From positions 141,209-205,208 of the forward strand of contig NZ_APVL01000011.1 of the NCBI RefSeq assembly GCF_000565285.1: 64,000 bases of DNA, in the 5' to 3' direction. This DNA comes from Cytobacillus firmus DS1. Lineage in GTDB: Bacteria > Bacillota > Bacilli > Bacillales > Cytobacillaceae. The notes beneath the pieces were generated by a model, which worked only from the letters and a program-made list of their open reading frames with translations, did no database searches and was not told where the DNA came from. The position numbers were made by a program, and so were the translations under genes. Positions 52,767 through 61,064 of the stretch are shown piece by piece; the stretch's first letter is position 1; every line of letters begins with the position of its first letter.

Positions 52767-53597
52767 ATGGATTTTATTATGATATTGAAAGCAATTATAT
52801 TGGGGTTTGTTGAAGGAATGACGGAGTTTGCCCCAGTTTCATCGACAGGACATATGATTATTGTCGATGATATGTGGCTTAATACAAAAGAGTTTTTATC
52901 AAAATATGAAGCCAATACCTTTAAAGTAGTTATCCAGCTCGGTTCCATATTAGCGGTTGTGATTATTTTTAGAGACCGGTTCATTGAAATGCTCGGTCTT
53001 GGGGGACGAGGTAAAAGCTCTGAAGAAACACAAAGCCGCCTGAAACTATCTCAAGTAATTGTCGGGTTAATTCCTGCCGGGATTCTAGGCGTATTGTTTG
53101 AGGATTACATTGATGAACACCTGTTTTCAACTGAGACGGTACTGATTGGTTTGGTTATTGGTGCCTTTTTGATGATTTTTGCTGATATTTTTGGAGGCAA
53201 AAACCCGAAAACAGTATCGGTTGATCAAATCACCTATAAACAGGCTTTATCTATCGGATTGATCCAGTGTTTCTCCCTTTGGCCTGGATTCTCGCGTTCA
53301 GGTTCCACCATTTCCGGCGGCGTACTGCTTGGCTTGTCACACCGGGCTGCAGCTGATTTTACATTTATCATGGCTGTGCCAATCATGGCCGGTGCAAGTT
53401 TTCTTTCATTAATAAAGAATCTTGAATACTTTTCAGTCGAGGCGCTTCCGTTCTTTATTGCAGGATTCATCAGTGCTTTTGTTTTTGCCTTAATTTCGAT
53501 CCGCTTCTTCTTGAAGATTATCGGCAAGATTAAACTGATTCCTTTTGCCATTTACAGGATTGTACTGGCGGGGGTTATCTATTTCGTATTTCTATAA
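52767..53597 (+). CDS. uppP: Undecaprenyl-diphosphatase UppP (BacA)
   Basis: This 276-aa membrane enzyme recycles undecaprenyl pyrophosphate for wall synthesis and gives bacitracin tolerance. Hallmarks: EGMTEFAPVSSTGHMI (with catalytic Glu and Ser/His) and the WPGFSRSGSTISGG loop; about eight helices. AAAGGAG lies about 12-14 nt before the ATG. Its terminator has been split by the IS element that follows. Confidence 0.95.
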   Translation: MDFIMILKAIILGFVEGMTEFAPVSSTGHMIIVDDMWLNTKEFLSKYEANTFKVVIQLGSILAVVIIFRDRFIEMLGLGGRGKSSEETQSRLKLSQVIVGLIPAGILGVLFEDYIDEHLFSTETVLIGLVIGAFLMIFADIFGGKNPKTVSVDQITYKQALSIGLIQCFSLWPGFSRSGSTISGGVLLGLSHRAAADFTFIMAVPIMAGASFLSLIKNLEYFSVEALPFFIAGFISAFVFALISIRFFLKIIGKIKLIPFAIYRIVLAGVIYFVFL

Positions 53598-53602
53598 AAA
53601 TG

Positions 53603-53611
53603 AACCCGGGC
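53603..53611 (+). terminator. Left arm of the disrupted uppP terminator
   Basis: AACCCGGGC here is the perfect reverse complement of GCCCGGGTT at 55292-55300, which is followed by a T-run. Removing the IS and one TTG restores a 9-bp stem with a 7-nt loop. Confidence 0.8.
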
Positions 53612-53660
53612 TTTGTGAACTGCCCCCTGTCAAGTAGACAGTGGAAATAATAAAAATGAT

Positions 53661-54542
53661 TTAAGCGGCTTTAGCTCTATATTCCATAGGGCTAAGGCCA
53701 TTTAATCTTTTTTGATATCTTTCATGATTATAAAAATGTATGTACTCATCCATCGCAGTAGTAAGTTCCTCAAATGTCTTATATTTATGTAAATAATACT
53801 TCTCGCATTTCAGTGTCCCAAAAAAAGACTCCATTGGCCCATTATCAATACACCGACCCACTCGTGACATGCTATGTGTCATTTCCGCTGCATCTATTTT
53901 ACGTTTGAACCCTTTAGAGGTGTATTGAAATCCACGGTCACTATGGATAAGAGGGTGTTCTCCATTCAATAGTGCTGTGGCTTGATCAAGTGTCTTGAAT
54001 ACAAGTTGGTTATTATTGGAGTGTCCTAGAACATAACTTATAATGGATCCGTCATAAAGATCACGAATCACACTTAAATAGGCCTTTTTTGATTGGCCAT
54101 ACTTAAATTCTGTAACGTCTGTTACCCACTTTTCATTTGGTTTTTCGGCTGTAAATTCACGATTTAATATATTGTCTGCCACATGTTGAGGTGTAGAGCG
54201 TTTATATTGCTTCTTCTTGACACGAATGACAGAACGTAATCCAGCCACTTTCATCAACCGATCGATTCTTTTATGATTAAGTTTCTTCTCAAACTTTCTA
54301 TTCATGTGAAGGGTCATCTGACGATAACCGAATATGCCATCAACTTTTTCATGGAGAATTTTCATCTCTTTGATGATTTCTTTATTCAATATTTCTCTGG
54401 ATGAAGGAGTACGATTTAGCCACTTATAGTATGCAGATCGTGCAATACCAGCAATTTCACAAAGTAAACTAATACTTAAACCTTCATTCTGGTGAAGCTC
54501 TTGAATAGCGACATACTTATCCTCAAATTGGATTTGGCTTAT
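53661..54542 (-). CDS. IS150-type transposase OrfB (DDE integrase domain)
   Basis: The rve integrase domain carries the catalytic triad in WVTDVTEF (Asp), IHSDRGFQYTS (Asp) and DNGPMESFFGTLKCE (Glu), with an N-terminal HTH_21-type region (HEKVDGIFGYRQMTL). An ATG at 54389 exists, but homologous sequence continues upstream to 54542 (SQIQFEDKYVAIQELHQNEG...). This part is in the -1 frame relative to OrfA, so OrfB is expected from frameshifting at the A-AAA-TAA site, or from an unusual ATA start. Confidence 0.85.
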   Translation of the reverse strand: MSQIQFEDKYVAIQELHQNEGLSISLLCEIAGIARSAYYKWLNRTPSSREILNKEIIKEMKILHEKVDGIFGYRQMTLHMNRKFEKKLNHKRIDRLMKVAGLRSVIRVKKKQYKRSTPQHVADNILNREFTAEKPNEKWVTDVTEFKYGQSKKAYLSVIRDLYDGSIISYVLGHSNNNQLVFKTLDQATALLNGEHPLIHSDRGFQYTSKGFKRKIDAAEMTHSMSRVGRCIDNGPMESFFGTLKCEKYYLHKYKTFEELTTAMDEYIHFYNHERYQKRLNGLSPMEYRAKAA

Positions 54543-55216
54543 TTTCGCCTCCTTTCGATCTCCTCTAACTTTTTTAAAAATAAATTCTCTGCACGTAACC
54601 GTTCATTTTCTCTTTCTAATTTTTTCATTTGAAGGTTCATTTTCTCTTCTGGAGTCAAGCTAGTTTCTTCTTTTTTATTACCACGTTTATCTTTTAGCGC
54701 TTCATCTCCTCCATCTTCATACTTCTTAACCCATTGATAGACTTGTTGGTAAGAAACATTATTAGTATTAGCTGCTTCTTGATAATCTTTTCCGTTTCCC
54801 AAGCAATCAATTACAATTTGTATTCGTTCTTCCCAAGTCGTTTTTCTTCCTTTAGTCATAGAGCTCGTCCTTCCTGGTGACGTATCTTTTAAATCTCTAT
54901 GACTATTATACTTCTTTATCCAACTTCTAAGGACAGAAGCATCTGATATTTCATACAATCTAGCAACCTCACGTATAGAATACTCCCCAGACAGACAATC
55001 TCTAATGGCAGCTAGCTTCAATTCCTTGGAATACTTTTTCCAAGTGGAAGACTCTTTTAGACCTTCAAAACCACACTTATCATACTTGTGTTTCCACTCC
55101 AAAATCGTTGAAGGGTGTACGTTATATTTTGACTCAAGTTTATATGTTGAATAATGCTCGTCTAATTCCTTTAATATCTCATATTTTTCTTCTGCAAAGT
55201 AAGATCTTTTAGACAT
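54539..55216 (-). CDS. IS150-type transposase OrfA (helix-turn-helix)
   Basis: This 225-aa DNA-binding protein has two helix-turn-helix units (about 8-60, EILKELDEHYSTYKLESKYN; and 115-165, RIQIVIDCLGNGKDYQEAANTNNV) and a C-terminal leucine-zipper-like coiled coil (MNLQMKKLERENERLRAENL). It binds the IS ends and regulates transposition. Its final codons CGA-AAA-TAA with AAAGGAGG just upstream form the likely frameshift signal into OrfB. Confidence 0.88.
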   Translation of the reverse strand: MSKRSYFAEEKYEILKELDEHYSTYKLESKYNVHPSTILEWKHKYDKCGFEGLKESSTWKKYSKELKLAAIRDCLSGEYSIREVARLYEISDASVLRSWIKKYNSHRDLKDTSPGRTSSMTKGRKTTWEERIQIVIDCLGNGKDYQEAANTNNVSYQQVYQWVKKYEDGGDEALKDKRGNKKEETSLTPEEKMNLQMKKLERENERLRAENLFLKKLEEIERRRK

Positions 55217-55285
55217 AATAAATACTCCCCCATAAGCAGCCAGATTTTTATTTTTTAATCTGTCTACCTAAAGGGGAGCATATCA

Positions 55286-55676
55286 TTGGCGGCCCGGGTT
55301 TTTGTTTGTTTGAGCCGGCTGATTTTTGATGTGGGGATATGCTTTAGTTGTTGTTTTTCGTCTGATGGGAGCAGGGTCGTACGCTGAGAGCTGGATTATC
55401 ACCTTTGTGTCCGAAGTTGCTCCAGGTTCCGACTCAGAACCCGGGTTTTTTGGTTTTTGTGTCAGAAGTTGCACAATGTTCAACCTCTCTGTACTGGCTT
55501 TCCCTTTCTCTGGCCATCAAAATAAATTTTTAAAGAAGCTGAAAATTAACCGCGGTATCCACAGTATGATGCGAATAAGAAATACTATTATTTCTAAATC
55601 GAGAATCTCGGACATGATTTGGCGCAGCAGTCCTGGTTTTCGTTTTTCTTTTTTATTAATGATTTTTCCCGATTTT
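55286..55676. other. Intergenic region after the IS, no gene seen
   Basis: It begins with the right arm and T-run of the uppP terminator (55292-55304). A second CCCGGGTTTTTTGG at 55441-55454 follows a weak hairpin. An open frame of about 120 codons crosses the region but has no ribosome binding site and no protein-like pattern. Confidence 0.45.
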
Positions 55677-56231
55677 CTATTTACCATCCGCTGACTCCTT
55701 TACCTCATCAACAATGCGTTCAGCTGCTTTGCGGTACAAGTTGCTCATATGAACCAGTGAAGATGCCAGCAGGACTTTTTCGAGCTGGGCTGGCTGCCCT
55801 TCATTTAGCTCTGCTGCCCTGCCCGCCTGATTTTCCAGATCGTTCATAAATGCATCGGCATTCCGTTTCGCCAAATCGAGATAAAGCTGATAAAAATGGT
55901 CCAGATCCATCTTTCCTGCTGCTGTCCTCGTGTTAACGTCATTTAGCAGGCTTTTAATGTCGTTTATGGATAGAGCCCCTTTAAGCTGATAAATAAAAGC
56001 AATTAATATAAGGTGCTCTTTTGAATATTTTTTATTTTTGACAGGAAAAAACAATTTCCCTTTGGCATAGTTATTTATCATTGTCTTAGTCAGCACTTTT
56101 TCTTCTTCATTTCTCTTCGCGCTGCCAAAGGTATTTTCAAATAGCTGGATTACCTGATCCATGTATAAATCTATTTGCGGTATATCTTCCAATTGAATTT
56201 GGTTATCCGCAATGAGCTTTTCCAATTCCAT
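55677..56231 (-). CDS. DUF1836 family protein
   Basis: This 184-aa protein has the DUF1836 domain in its first 115 residues: IPQIDLYMDQVIQLFENTF, LTKTMINNYAKGKLF, YSKEHLILIAFIYQLKGALSINDIKSLL. The layout is MerR-like helix-turn-helix plus helices; a regulatory role is likely but unproven. ATG with GAGGGAT upstream. Confidence 0.83.
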   Translation of the reverse strand: MELEKLIADNQIQLEDIPQIDLYMDQVIQLFENTFGSAKRNEEEKVLTKTMINNYAKGKLFFPVKNKKYSKEHLILIAFIYQLKGALSINDIKSLLNDVNTRTAAGKMDLDHFYQLYLDLAKRNADAFMNDLENQAGRAAELNEGQPAQLEKVLLASSLVHMSNLYRKAAERIVDEVKESADGK

Positions 56232-56375
56232 AACAATCCCTCAAATCCCACATTTGTCGTTATATAAATTCTACTTAAAAAAACGCAGTTTGTAAATATT
56301 GACTAGATGATGTTTTATGTATATTATAATAAGTAGTTATAAAAACTACATATAAGAACATTAGGAGGAGATATT

Positions 56376-57023
56376 ATGAATTCGTACATCCGGGAGCCCA
56401 TCAATGGACTAACCCATTTAGCAGGAGCCATTTTATCCTTTGCCGGATTGCTTGCCATGGTGATCAAAGCCTCACTGACAACCTCTTCGCCGATTGCCAT
56501 TACGGCTGTTGCTATTTTTGGAATCAGTTTGATGCTTCTTTATTCGGCATCAGCAACCTATCATATGGTCATCGCCAAGGATAAAGTCATTGCATTTTTA
56601 AGAAAGCTTGATCATTCTATGATTTATGTATTGATTGCAGGTTCTTATACACCTTTTTGCCTCATTACCTTAAATGGTGTGACCGGCTGGGTTCTATTTG
56701 GTATTGTAACAGCTGTCGCATTATCAGGTATTTTGTTTAAAATGATCTGGTTCAACTGCCCGCGCTGGCTTTCAACAGCGTTATACATTGCCATGGGATG
56801 GATTATCGTTTTCGCCTTTTCTCCTCTTTCTGAATCATTAAGTTCAGCTGGTGTTCTGCTTCTTTTGCTTGGAGGCATTCTTTACACGATCGGCGGAGTG
56901 ATTTATGCTGTTAAACCAAAATTCCTTGAATTCAATCATATGGGTTTTCATGAGATTTTTCATATTTTCATCATGATGGGAAGTATGGCTCATTTTCTTT
57001 GTGTTTTTATGTATGTTATATAG
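56376..57023 (+). CDS. Hemolysin III family (PAQR) membrane protein
   Basis: This 215-aa protein has seven helices and the PAQR/HlyIII metal motifs SASATYHM, LDHSMIY, GSYTPFC and MGFHEIFHIFIM with conserved Ser, Asp and His residues. It matches B. subtilis YplQ in length. It may act in membrane homeostasis; true function unsettled. AGGAGGAG precedes the ATG. Confidence 0.9.
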   Translation: MNSYIREPINGLTHLAGAILSFAGLLAMVIKASLTTSSPIAITAVAIFGISLMLLYSASATYHMVIAKDKVIAFLRKLDHSMIYVLIAGSYTPFCLITLNGVTGWVLFGIVTAVALSGILFKMIWFNCPRWLSTALYIAMGWIIVFAFSPLSESLSSAGVLLLLLGGILYTIGGVIYAVKPKFLEFNHMGFHEIFHIFIMMGSMAHFLCVFMYVI

Positions 57024-57024
57024 T

Positions 57025-57056
57025 AAAAAAGCGGACACATTTAAGTCCGCTTTTTT
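57025..57056. terminator. Bidirectional terminator
   Basis: AAAAAAGCGGAC (57025-57036) pairs with GTCCGCTTTTTT (57045-57056). Confidence 0.9.
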
Positions 57057-57058
57057 GA

Positions 57059-57375
57059 TTAGCTGGCTGTTTGGGAATTGCTTCCAAGACTGTTATGAAT
57101 AAAATCTTCATACCCCCTCGCTGCACCATTCGCGGCATTACAGTGTATTGAGAGGTAAAAATCCGCCCCCCTGCTATTGGCTTCAGATGTCCTTTGACTC
57201 AAACTTTTAGTCACATCATTTTCACGGCTCATTTTAACTTCTATATTCTGATAGCTGGTCAATAAGATATTTTTTATATTTTTTGCGATATCAACGCAAT
57301 ATCCTTTTCTCTTATTCCATTTCCCTGAGCGCCTGGGTCCGTACCTCCGTGTCCAGGGTCTAAATAAAGCTTCAT
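57059..57375 (-). pseudogene. N-acetylmuramoyl-L-alanine amidase fragment (Amidase_3)
   Basis: From ATG 57375, preceded by AAGGAGTGAG, the frame encodes KLYLDPGHGGTDPGAQGNGI, the zinc-binding start of an Amidase_3 enzyme, and then breaks near 57295. One missing base restores VDIAKNIKNILL...SYQNIEVKMSREND...LSQRTSEANSRGADFYLSIHCNA, including the second metal His. The product then ends at SNSQTAS, well short of the ~180-residue domain. So it is both frameshifted and truncated. Confidence 0.8.
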
Positions 57376-57632
57376 TGTACTCACTCCTTAATATGTTAAC
57401 TCAAAGGCTTGAAGCTTCTCATACCATTATAAATCAACTTAACATAGCAAGTACTTGCCAGTAATATTCTATGTTTCCCAGCAGAAATGGCTTGTACACA
57501 TGTCCAGGCATTAATGCTGCCCCTTGTTGGAATAACAAAAAAAATGTCTTTTTATAGGCGGCATTCTCATTCAAAAACTTAGGTGAAGCCGTATGCTAAT
57601 GGTGGAACTAATTTTTCGGGGAGTGAAAAATC

Positions 57633-58235
57633 ATGGGTTTGTGCGGAAAAAAAAATAAAGACTTTGAAAGGCATGATTTTTGCCATGAGCATGATTATGA
57701 CTGTGATTGTCATATAAAACCTGAATGGGACGAGGGGAAACACCGGAAAAATTTCTATGAAAATTGTGTTGAAGAGGTTTTGGAAGCCATTTTCAGAGCA
57801 CAGAAAAAAGTGGGAATGGAAGATGAATGCAGGAGTTCCTGCCGGGAATCCATTGATGACCTTATGGGAGGACATAAGAAACCAAAAAAGAATACAATTC
57901 CTTTCCTTTTATATTGCGGGAGCTGTGAACCATTTAAAGCCACAGGTGTTACAACATTCACTCATCATTCTAAGGAAAAGAAATTTGCTTGTATTACATC
58001 ATTCATTTTTAGAATAAAAGAATTTGATGGCAAATGCGCTGTATTGGAACTGTTGACTTTCAAGCAATGTAAATCCACTAAAGACCCATTTAAATCACAT
58101 ACCAAAGATTTTTGTTCCCCTTGCAGCCAAATCGACTGTGAAAACGTAGAAGATCTCATTCCTACAGGCATATGCATAAATGTGGACCTATCCTGTTTTT
58201 GTGCTGTTACCTGTTTGCCTGCAGTCCGCTTATAG
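57633..58235 (+). CDS. CotY/CotZ-family spore coat or exosporium protein
   Basis: This 200-aa Cys-rich protein (about 17 Cys) follows the CotY/CotZ/ExsY pattern: NCVEEVLEAIFRAQKK, EDECRSSCRESIDDLMG, IPFLLYCGSCEPFKATGV, FRIKEFDGKCAVLELL, and the closing CINVDLSCFCAVTCLPAVRL. These proteins self-assemble through disulphides into the spore outer crust. GGGGAG lies about 9-11 nt before ATG. First gene of the spore-surface locus here. Confidence 0.92.
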   Translation: MGLCGKKNKDFERHDFCHEHDYDCDCHIKPEWDEGKHRKNFYENCVEEVLEAIFRAQKKVGMEDECRSSCRESIDDLMGGHKKPKKNTIPFLLYCGSCEPFKATGVTTFTHHSKEKKFACITSFIFRIKEFDGKCAVLELLTFKQCKSTKDPFKSHTKDFCSPCSQIDCENVEDLIPTGICINVDLSCFCAVTCLPAVRL

Positions 58236-58296
58236 GACTATATTGCTTCTAAATGGCTCAGCTATATGGATTATCGTTCATAATTAAACAGCCATA

Positions 58297-58336
58297 CAAA
58301 AAAGGTACACCATAGTGGCATGGTGCACCTTTTTTG
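58297..58336. terminator. Bidirectional terminator
   Basis: AAAAAGGTACACCAT (58299-58313) pairs with ATGGTGCACCTTTTT (58320-58334), one mismatch. Confidence 0.9.
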
Positions 58337-58349
58337 GTATCTTAGTATA

Positions 58350-58721
58350 TTATCCTCCAAATGCCTCCAGCACATCCTCTACTTCTTTTAAATCAACCTC
58401 ATCTTGTTTTGAGCCGTGAAAAACTTTCTCTTTATATGCTGGCGTCTGGACTGCAGCGTAGCCAGACTGCATCATTCTCTTAATTTCATTAATTTCTGCC
58501 AGTATGATGTCGCTGTTCATATTTTTGGGATGGAGATAGCTGTTTAAAGCTGATAGAACTAAATGGATCAGCGTATTGTTATTGGAATGATAGTCGACTT
58601 GTTCCTGAATCTTCTGTGATACTTTTACTGAATTGCCGGTTTTGACATCAATGAAATGGTCCGGGATTGTTAAGGCTGTTTTATTCGCATAGTCGGTATA
58701 AGTTCTCACCTTTTCCATCAT
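58350..58721 (-). CDS. Small partner of the actin-like protein (ParR/Alp7R-like)
   Basis: This 123-aa basic/acidic helical protein starts 2 bp after the actin-like gene, in the position taken by the DNA-binding adaptor of ParMRC and alp7AR systems. The N-terminus (KVRTYTDYANKTALTIPDHF) could form a ribbon-helix-helix, and the C-terminus is acidic (EVDLKEVEDVLEAFGG), like adaptor tails that bind filaments. Identity is inferred from context and layout. Confidence 0.6.
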   Translation of the reverse strand: MMEKVRTYTDYANKTALTIPDHFIDVKTGNSVKVSQKIQEQVDYHSNNNTLIHLVLSALNSYLHPKNMNSDIILAEINEIKRMMQSGYAAVQTPAYKEKVFHGSKQDEVDLKEVEDVLEAFGG

Positions 58722-58723
58722 CC

Positions 58724-59911
58724 TTAACCTCTGTTTGAAATGGAATGATTACTTTCTTTTTCCCTTTTAAGCTGATTCATTTTTGCCAGAATCATAAGAC
58801 CAAGAACATTTAATTTTTCCATGTTTTCAGGAAAAGTTAATTCAATTGGCCTTCCTCTATCCGACCATTTCGCGGCAGCTTCCTGAATTTGCTTTTGGGC
58901 GAGTTTGGCTGCTCCTCCTACAGCAATATACCGGACAGCCCCTTTAATCTCTGATGAGCTGCTCCTTACACGATCAAAATGCTCGAGGTATTTTATTGCC
59001 ATTGACTTTAACTGCGGCAAAATGTATTTGCTGATATCCTTTCTGACCCCTGCAAAAGGCTCGACATACCAACCTGAAGGTCCTTCCGCCAATTTTTCCT
59101 CCAGTTCGGCACGGGAGTCAAATCGGTACATTTCCTTTTTACTCACCCTTTGAATGATGTGATCCAGAAACTGGTTGATCCCGAAAGGCTCCCCTTCTAC
59201 AGATGCGACAGGCTTATTATTTTTAATTCCCACAAAGTCGACTGAGTCTCCTCCTAGGTCACCAATGATGATTCCTTTCTGTGATTCTTTAACAAGCTCT
59301 TCATCCTTGATGCCCAAGGTTTCCTGATCTCTGGTTAATCCCAAATAGGCACACGCACCTTCAGCACCGACAATCACATCATGGATGCTAATTTTAACGG
59401 TTAACTCCTTTGGTTCTGAAAGTCCGGGAACTTTATGAAAAATGATCGTGTGTGTTCCAGCCAGTTTGTCTTTAAGGCGGGTTTTTCTCTCTTTATACTG
59501 TGTGGTCGGAAGAGATACAGCTAATTGATCAATAGAATAAGTGATTTCTGTTTCTTCGGGATGCTGAAGTGCTGCATGATAGCCTGCAAGGCCAAACAGC
59601 AGCAAATAGGTTCTGTCTTCATCAACTTTCTGGTTATTGAATGCAGTCAGGCTTACGTCCCGCTGTTTAGCCGCTCCCTTGCCGATATAGAATATTTCTC
59701 TTCGATCTACTACTGCCTGGCTCTTTACCTCTACTATTAAATTTTCTTCAAACACTATATCATCATCATCATAGGGCTTTTCATAGAATTCCGCATCAAA
59801 TAAAGCGATAGCATTTGGAATCTGATATTCTGACAAAATACCATTTTCTGAAGCTAATGCCTTATACCAGCTGTTTCCGATATCAACAGCAAGAAAATTG
59901 TGTCTTTCCAT
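58724..59911 (-). CDS. ParM/Alp7A-like actin homologue
   Basis: This 395-aa actin-fold ATPase has phosphate-1 AVDIGNSWYKAL (8-19), phosphate-2 GIIIGDLGGDSVDFVGI (about 213-229), and the adenosine motif RYIAVGGAAKLAQ (about 338-350). Such proteins polymerise to push plasmids apart. Here it sits among chromosomal-looking spore genes with its small partner. Role may be segregation of an integrated element or a spore-related filament. ATG follows AGGAGTGAGGAG. Confidence 0.85.
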   Translation of the reverse strand: MERHNFLAVDIGNSWYKALASENGILSEYQIPNAIALFDAEFYEKPYDDDDIVFEENLIVEVKSQAVVDRREIFYIGKGAAKQRDVSLTAFNNQKVDEDRTYLLLFGLAGYHAALQHPEETEITYSIDQLAVSLPTTQYKERKTRLKDKLAGTHTIIFHKVPGLSEPKELTVKISIHDVIVGAEGACAYLGLTRDQETLGIKDEELVKESQKGIIIGDLGGDSVDFVGIKNNKPVASVEGEPFGINQFLDHIIQRVSKKEMYRFDSRAELEEKLAEGPSGWYVEPFAGVRKDISKYILPQLKSMAIKYLEHFDRVRSSSSEIKGAVRYIAVGGAAKLAQKQIQEAAAKWSDRGRPIELTFPENMEKLNVLGLMILAKMNQLKREKESNHSISNRG

Positions 59912-60086
59912 TTCTCCTCACTCCTCCTTTTGAATCTTATGCGTAATAGAAGTCCAATTGTGCCCGTACCCACTCACATTTTATCCGCCATTGCATCATC
60001 CCTAGAAATTTCCATGTTTGTCCAATGCATTCAAATAAGGATTTGCATACTATATCTTGAAGTAAATTTAATAAGGAGGAACAACA

Positions 60087-60854
60087 TTGAAAAAAGATAA
60101 CAAATGCGTAGATATTAATGTGTCTGCTAATGTGGGAGATTGCGCTTATTCCCCTGGATCCACTCCTATTGCAGATGCAGGTGCAGCTGTCATCAGAGTA
60201 CCTGTTGAACTTGCTGTTTTGAATATTAGGACAAACCTAGCTGCTAAGATCAAGTTCCCGGAGCCAGTCCTAGAAATTAAAGATATTAAAAAGAGAGTAC
60301 AAATCGTCCAGTGCAAACTTCTTCTTCCAGGTGTTGCAGCAGGAACGGATCCATTTGTGGAAGGTTCTTATCATTTATTCATTAAAGGATATGTACGAAA
60401 AAATATTCAATATGCTGCACCTTGCTACAACTCAGGTGTTTGCGTGAACTCAGAAATGCGGTCCCTGACAACTGATGTGCCTTTTGAATGTGTCGTCGAA
60501 ATTGCAGAAGATGATTTTGATAGAACTCCACAGCTTCCTTTCCAGAACTCTCGTGCAGAATTTGATTTCTTCAGACAGCAGGATCTTGGACATGGCTATC
60601 CTGAAAAAGATCACTTCCTTTCCAGCGATCTTTCCCAGTTCCATCAGGACAGTACCCAGTTCTACAATCAAATGCCATATTGCGAGCTGATCTCGAGCAG
60701 AATTACAGAATGGGATGAAGCCATTGACCGCAAGCCATTCCACAACAGTGCCAACTGGCAGGAAGGAACATTCGAAACGATCTCTGAAAAAATGTTCCTG
60801 CAGTTTACTGTGAAAGTTCTTCAAAACCAGCAAGTCAGAGTAACAGCAATTTAA
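60087..60854 (+). CDS. SPOCS/DUF3794-like spore-surface protein, paralogue 1
   Basis: This 255-aa protein has a core VPVELAVLNIRTNLAAKIKFPEP...LEIKDIKKRVQIVQCKLLLP...LFIKGYVRKNIQYAAP...DVPFECVVEI, the pattern of SPOCS-like spore coat domains. A C-terminal segment YCELISSRITEWDEAIDRKP is shared with the next gene. TTG start with AAGGAGGAACAAC. It is divergent from the actin gene. Coat or exosporium location is inferred from family type and neighbours. Confidence 0.75.
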   Translation: MKKDNKCVDINVSANVGDCAYSPGSTPIADAGAAVIRVPVELAVLNIRTNLAAKIKFPEPVLEIKDIKKRVQIVQCKLLLPGVAAGTDPFVEGSYHLFIKGYVRKNIQYAAPCYNSGVCVNSEMRSLTTDVPFECVVEIAEDDFDRTPQLPFQNSRAEFDFFRQQDLGHGYPEKDHFLSSDLSQFHQDSTQFYNQMPYCELISSRITEWDEAIDRKPFHNSANWQEGTFETISEKMFLQFTVKVLQNQQVRVTAI

Positions 60855-61064
60855 TGCAAATGACCAGGCAATACCTGTTCCTTTTCATGGACAGGTATTG
60901 CTTTTTTATGTTTATTTACTAGCATCATATTCAAAAGCCCTTAAAATGACATTCACCCACAAAATTTTCCACACCCATTTTTCGTTTTTGCAATAGGTAA
61001 ACGCCCAAACATAGACGATTATCATGCATAGGATGTGATTATCATGATTTCAGGAGGAGCCCAA

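Larger units (their letters stand above)
53616..55285 (-). mobile_element. IS3-family (IS150-type) insertion sequence, intact
   Basis: This 1670-bp element carries the two transposase frames of an IS3 element, both open. Ends: TGAACTGCCCCCTGTCAAGTAG facing the reverse complement TGATATGCTCCCCTTTAGGTAG, both continuing to ACAG. The 3-bp TTG flanks it on both sides (53613-53615 and 55286-55288) as a target duplication. It is inserted in the loop of the uppP terminator. Likely recent, as no decay is seen. Confidence 0.9.

Noticed and set aside
53621..55280. Shorter IS boundaries starting TGCCCC / GGGGAGCA
   Set aside because: These give no matching target duplication; extending to TGAAC and TATCA gives TTG on both sides and restores the terminator.
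55326..55694. 122-codon frame after the IS element
   Set aside because: No ribosome binding site, odd composition, and it runs into the antisense of the DUF1836 gene.
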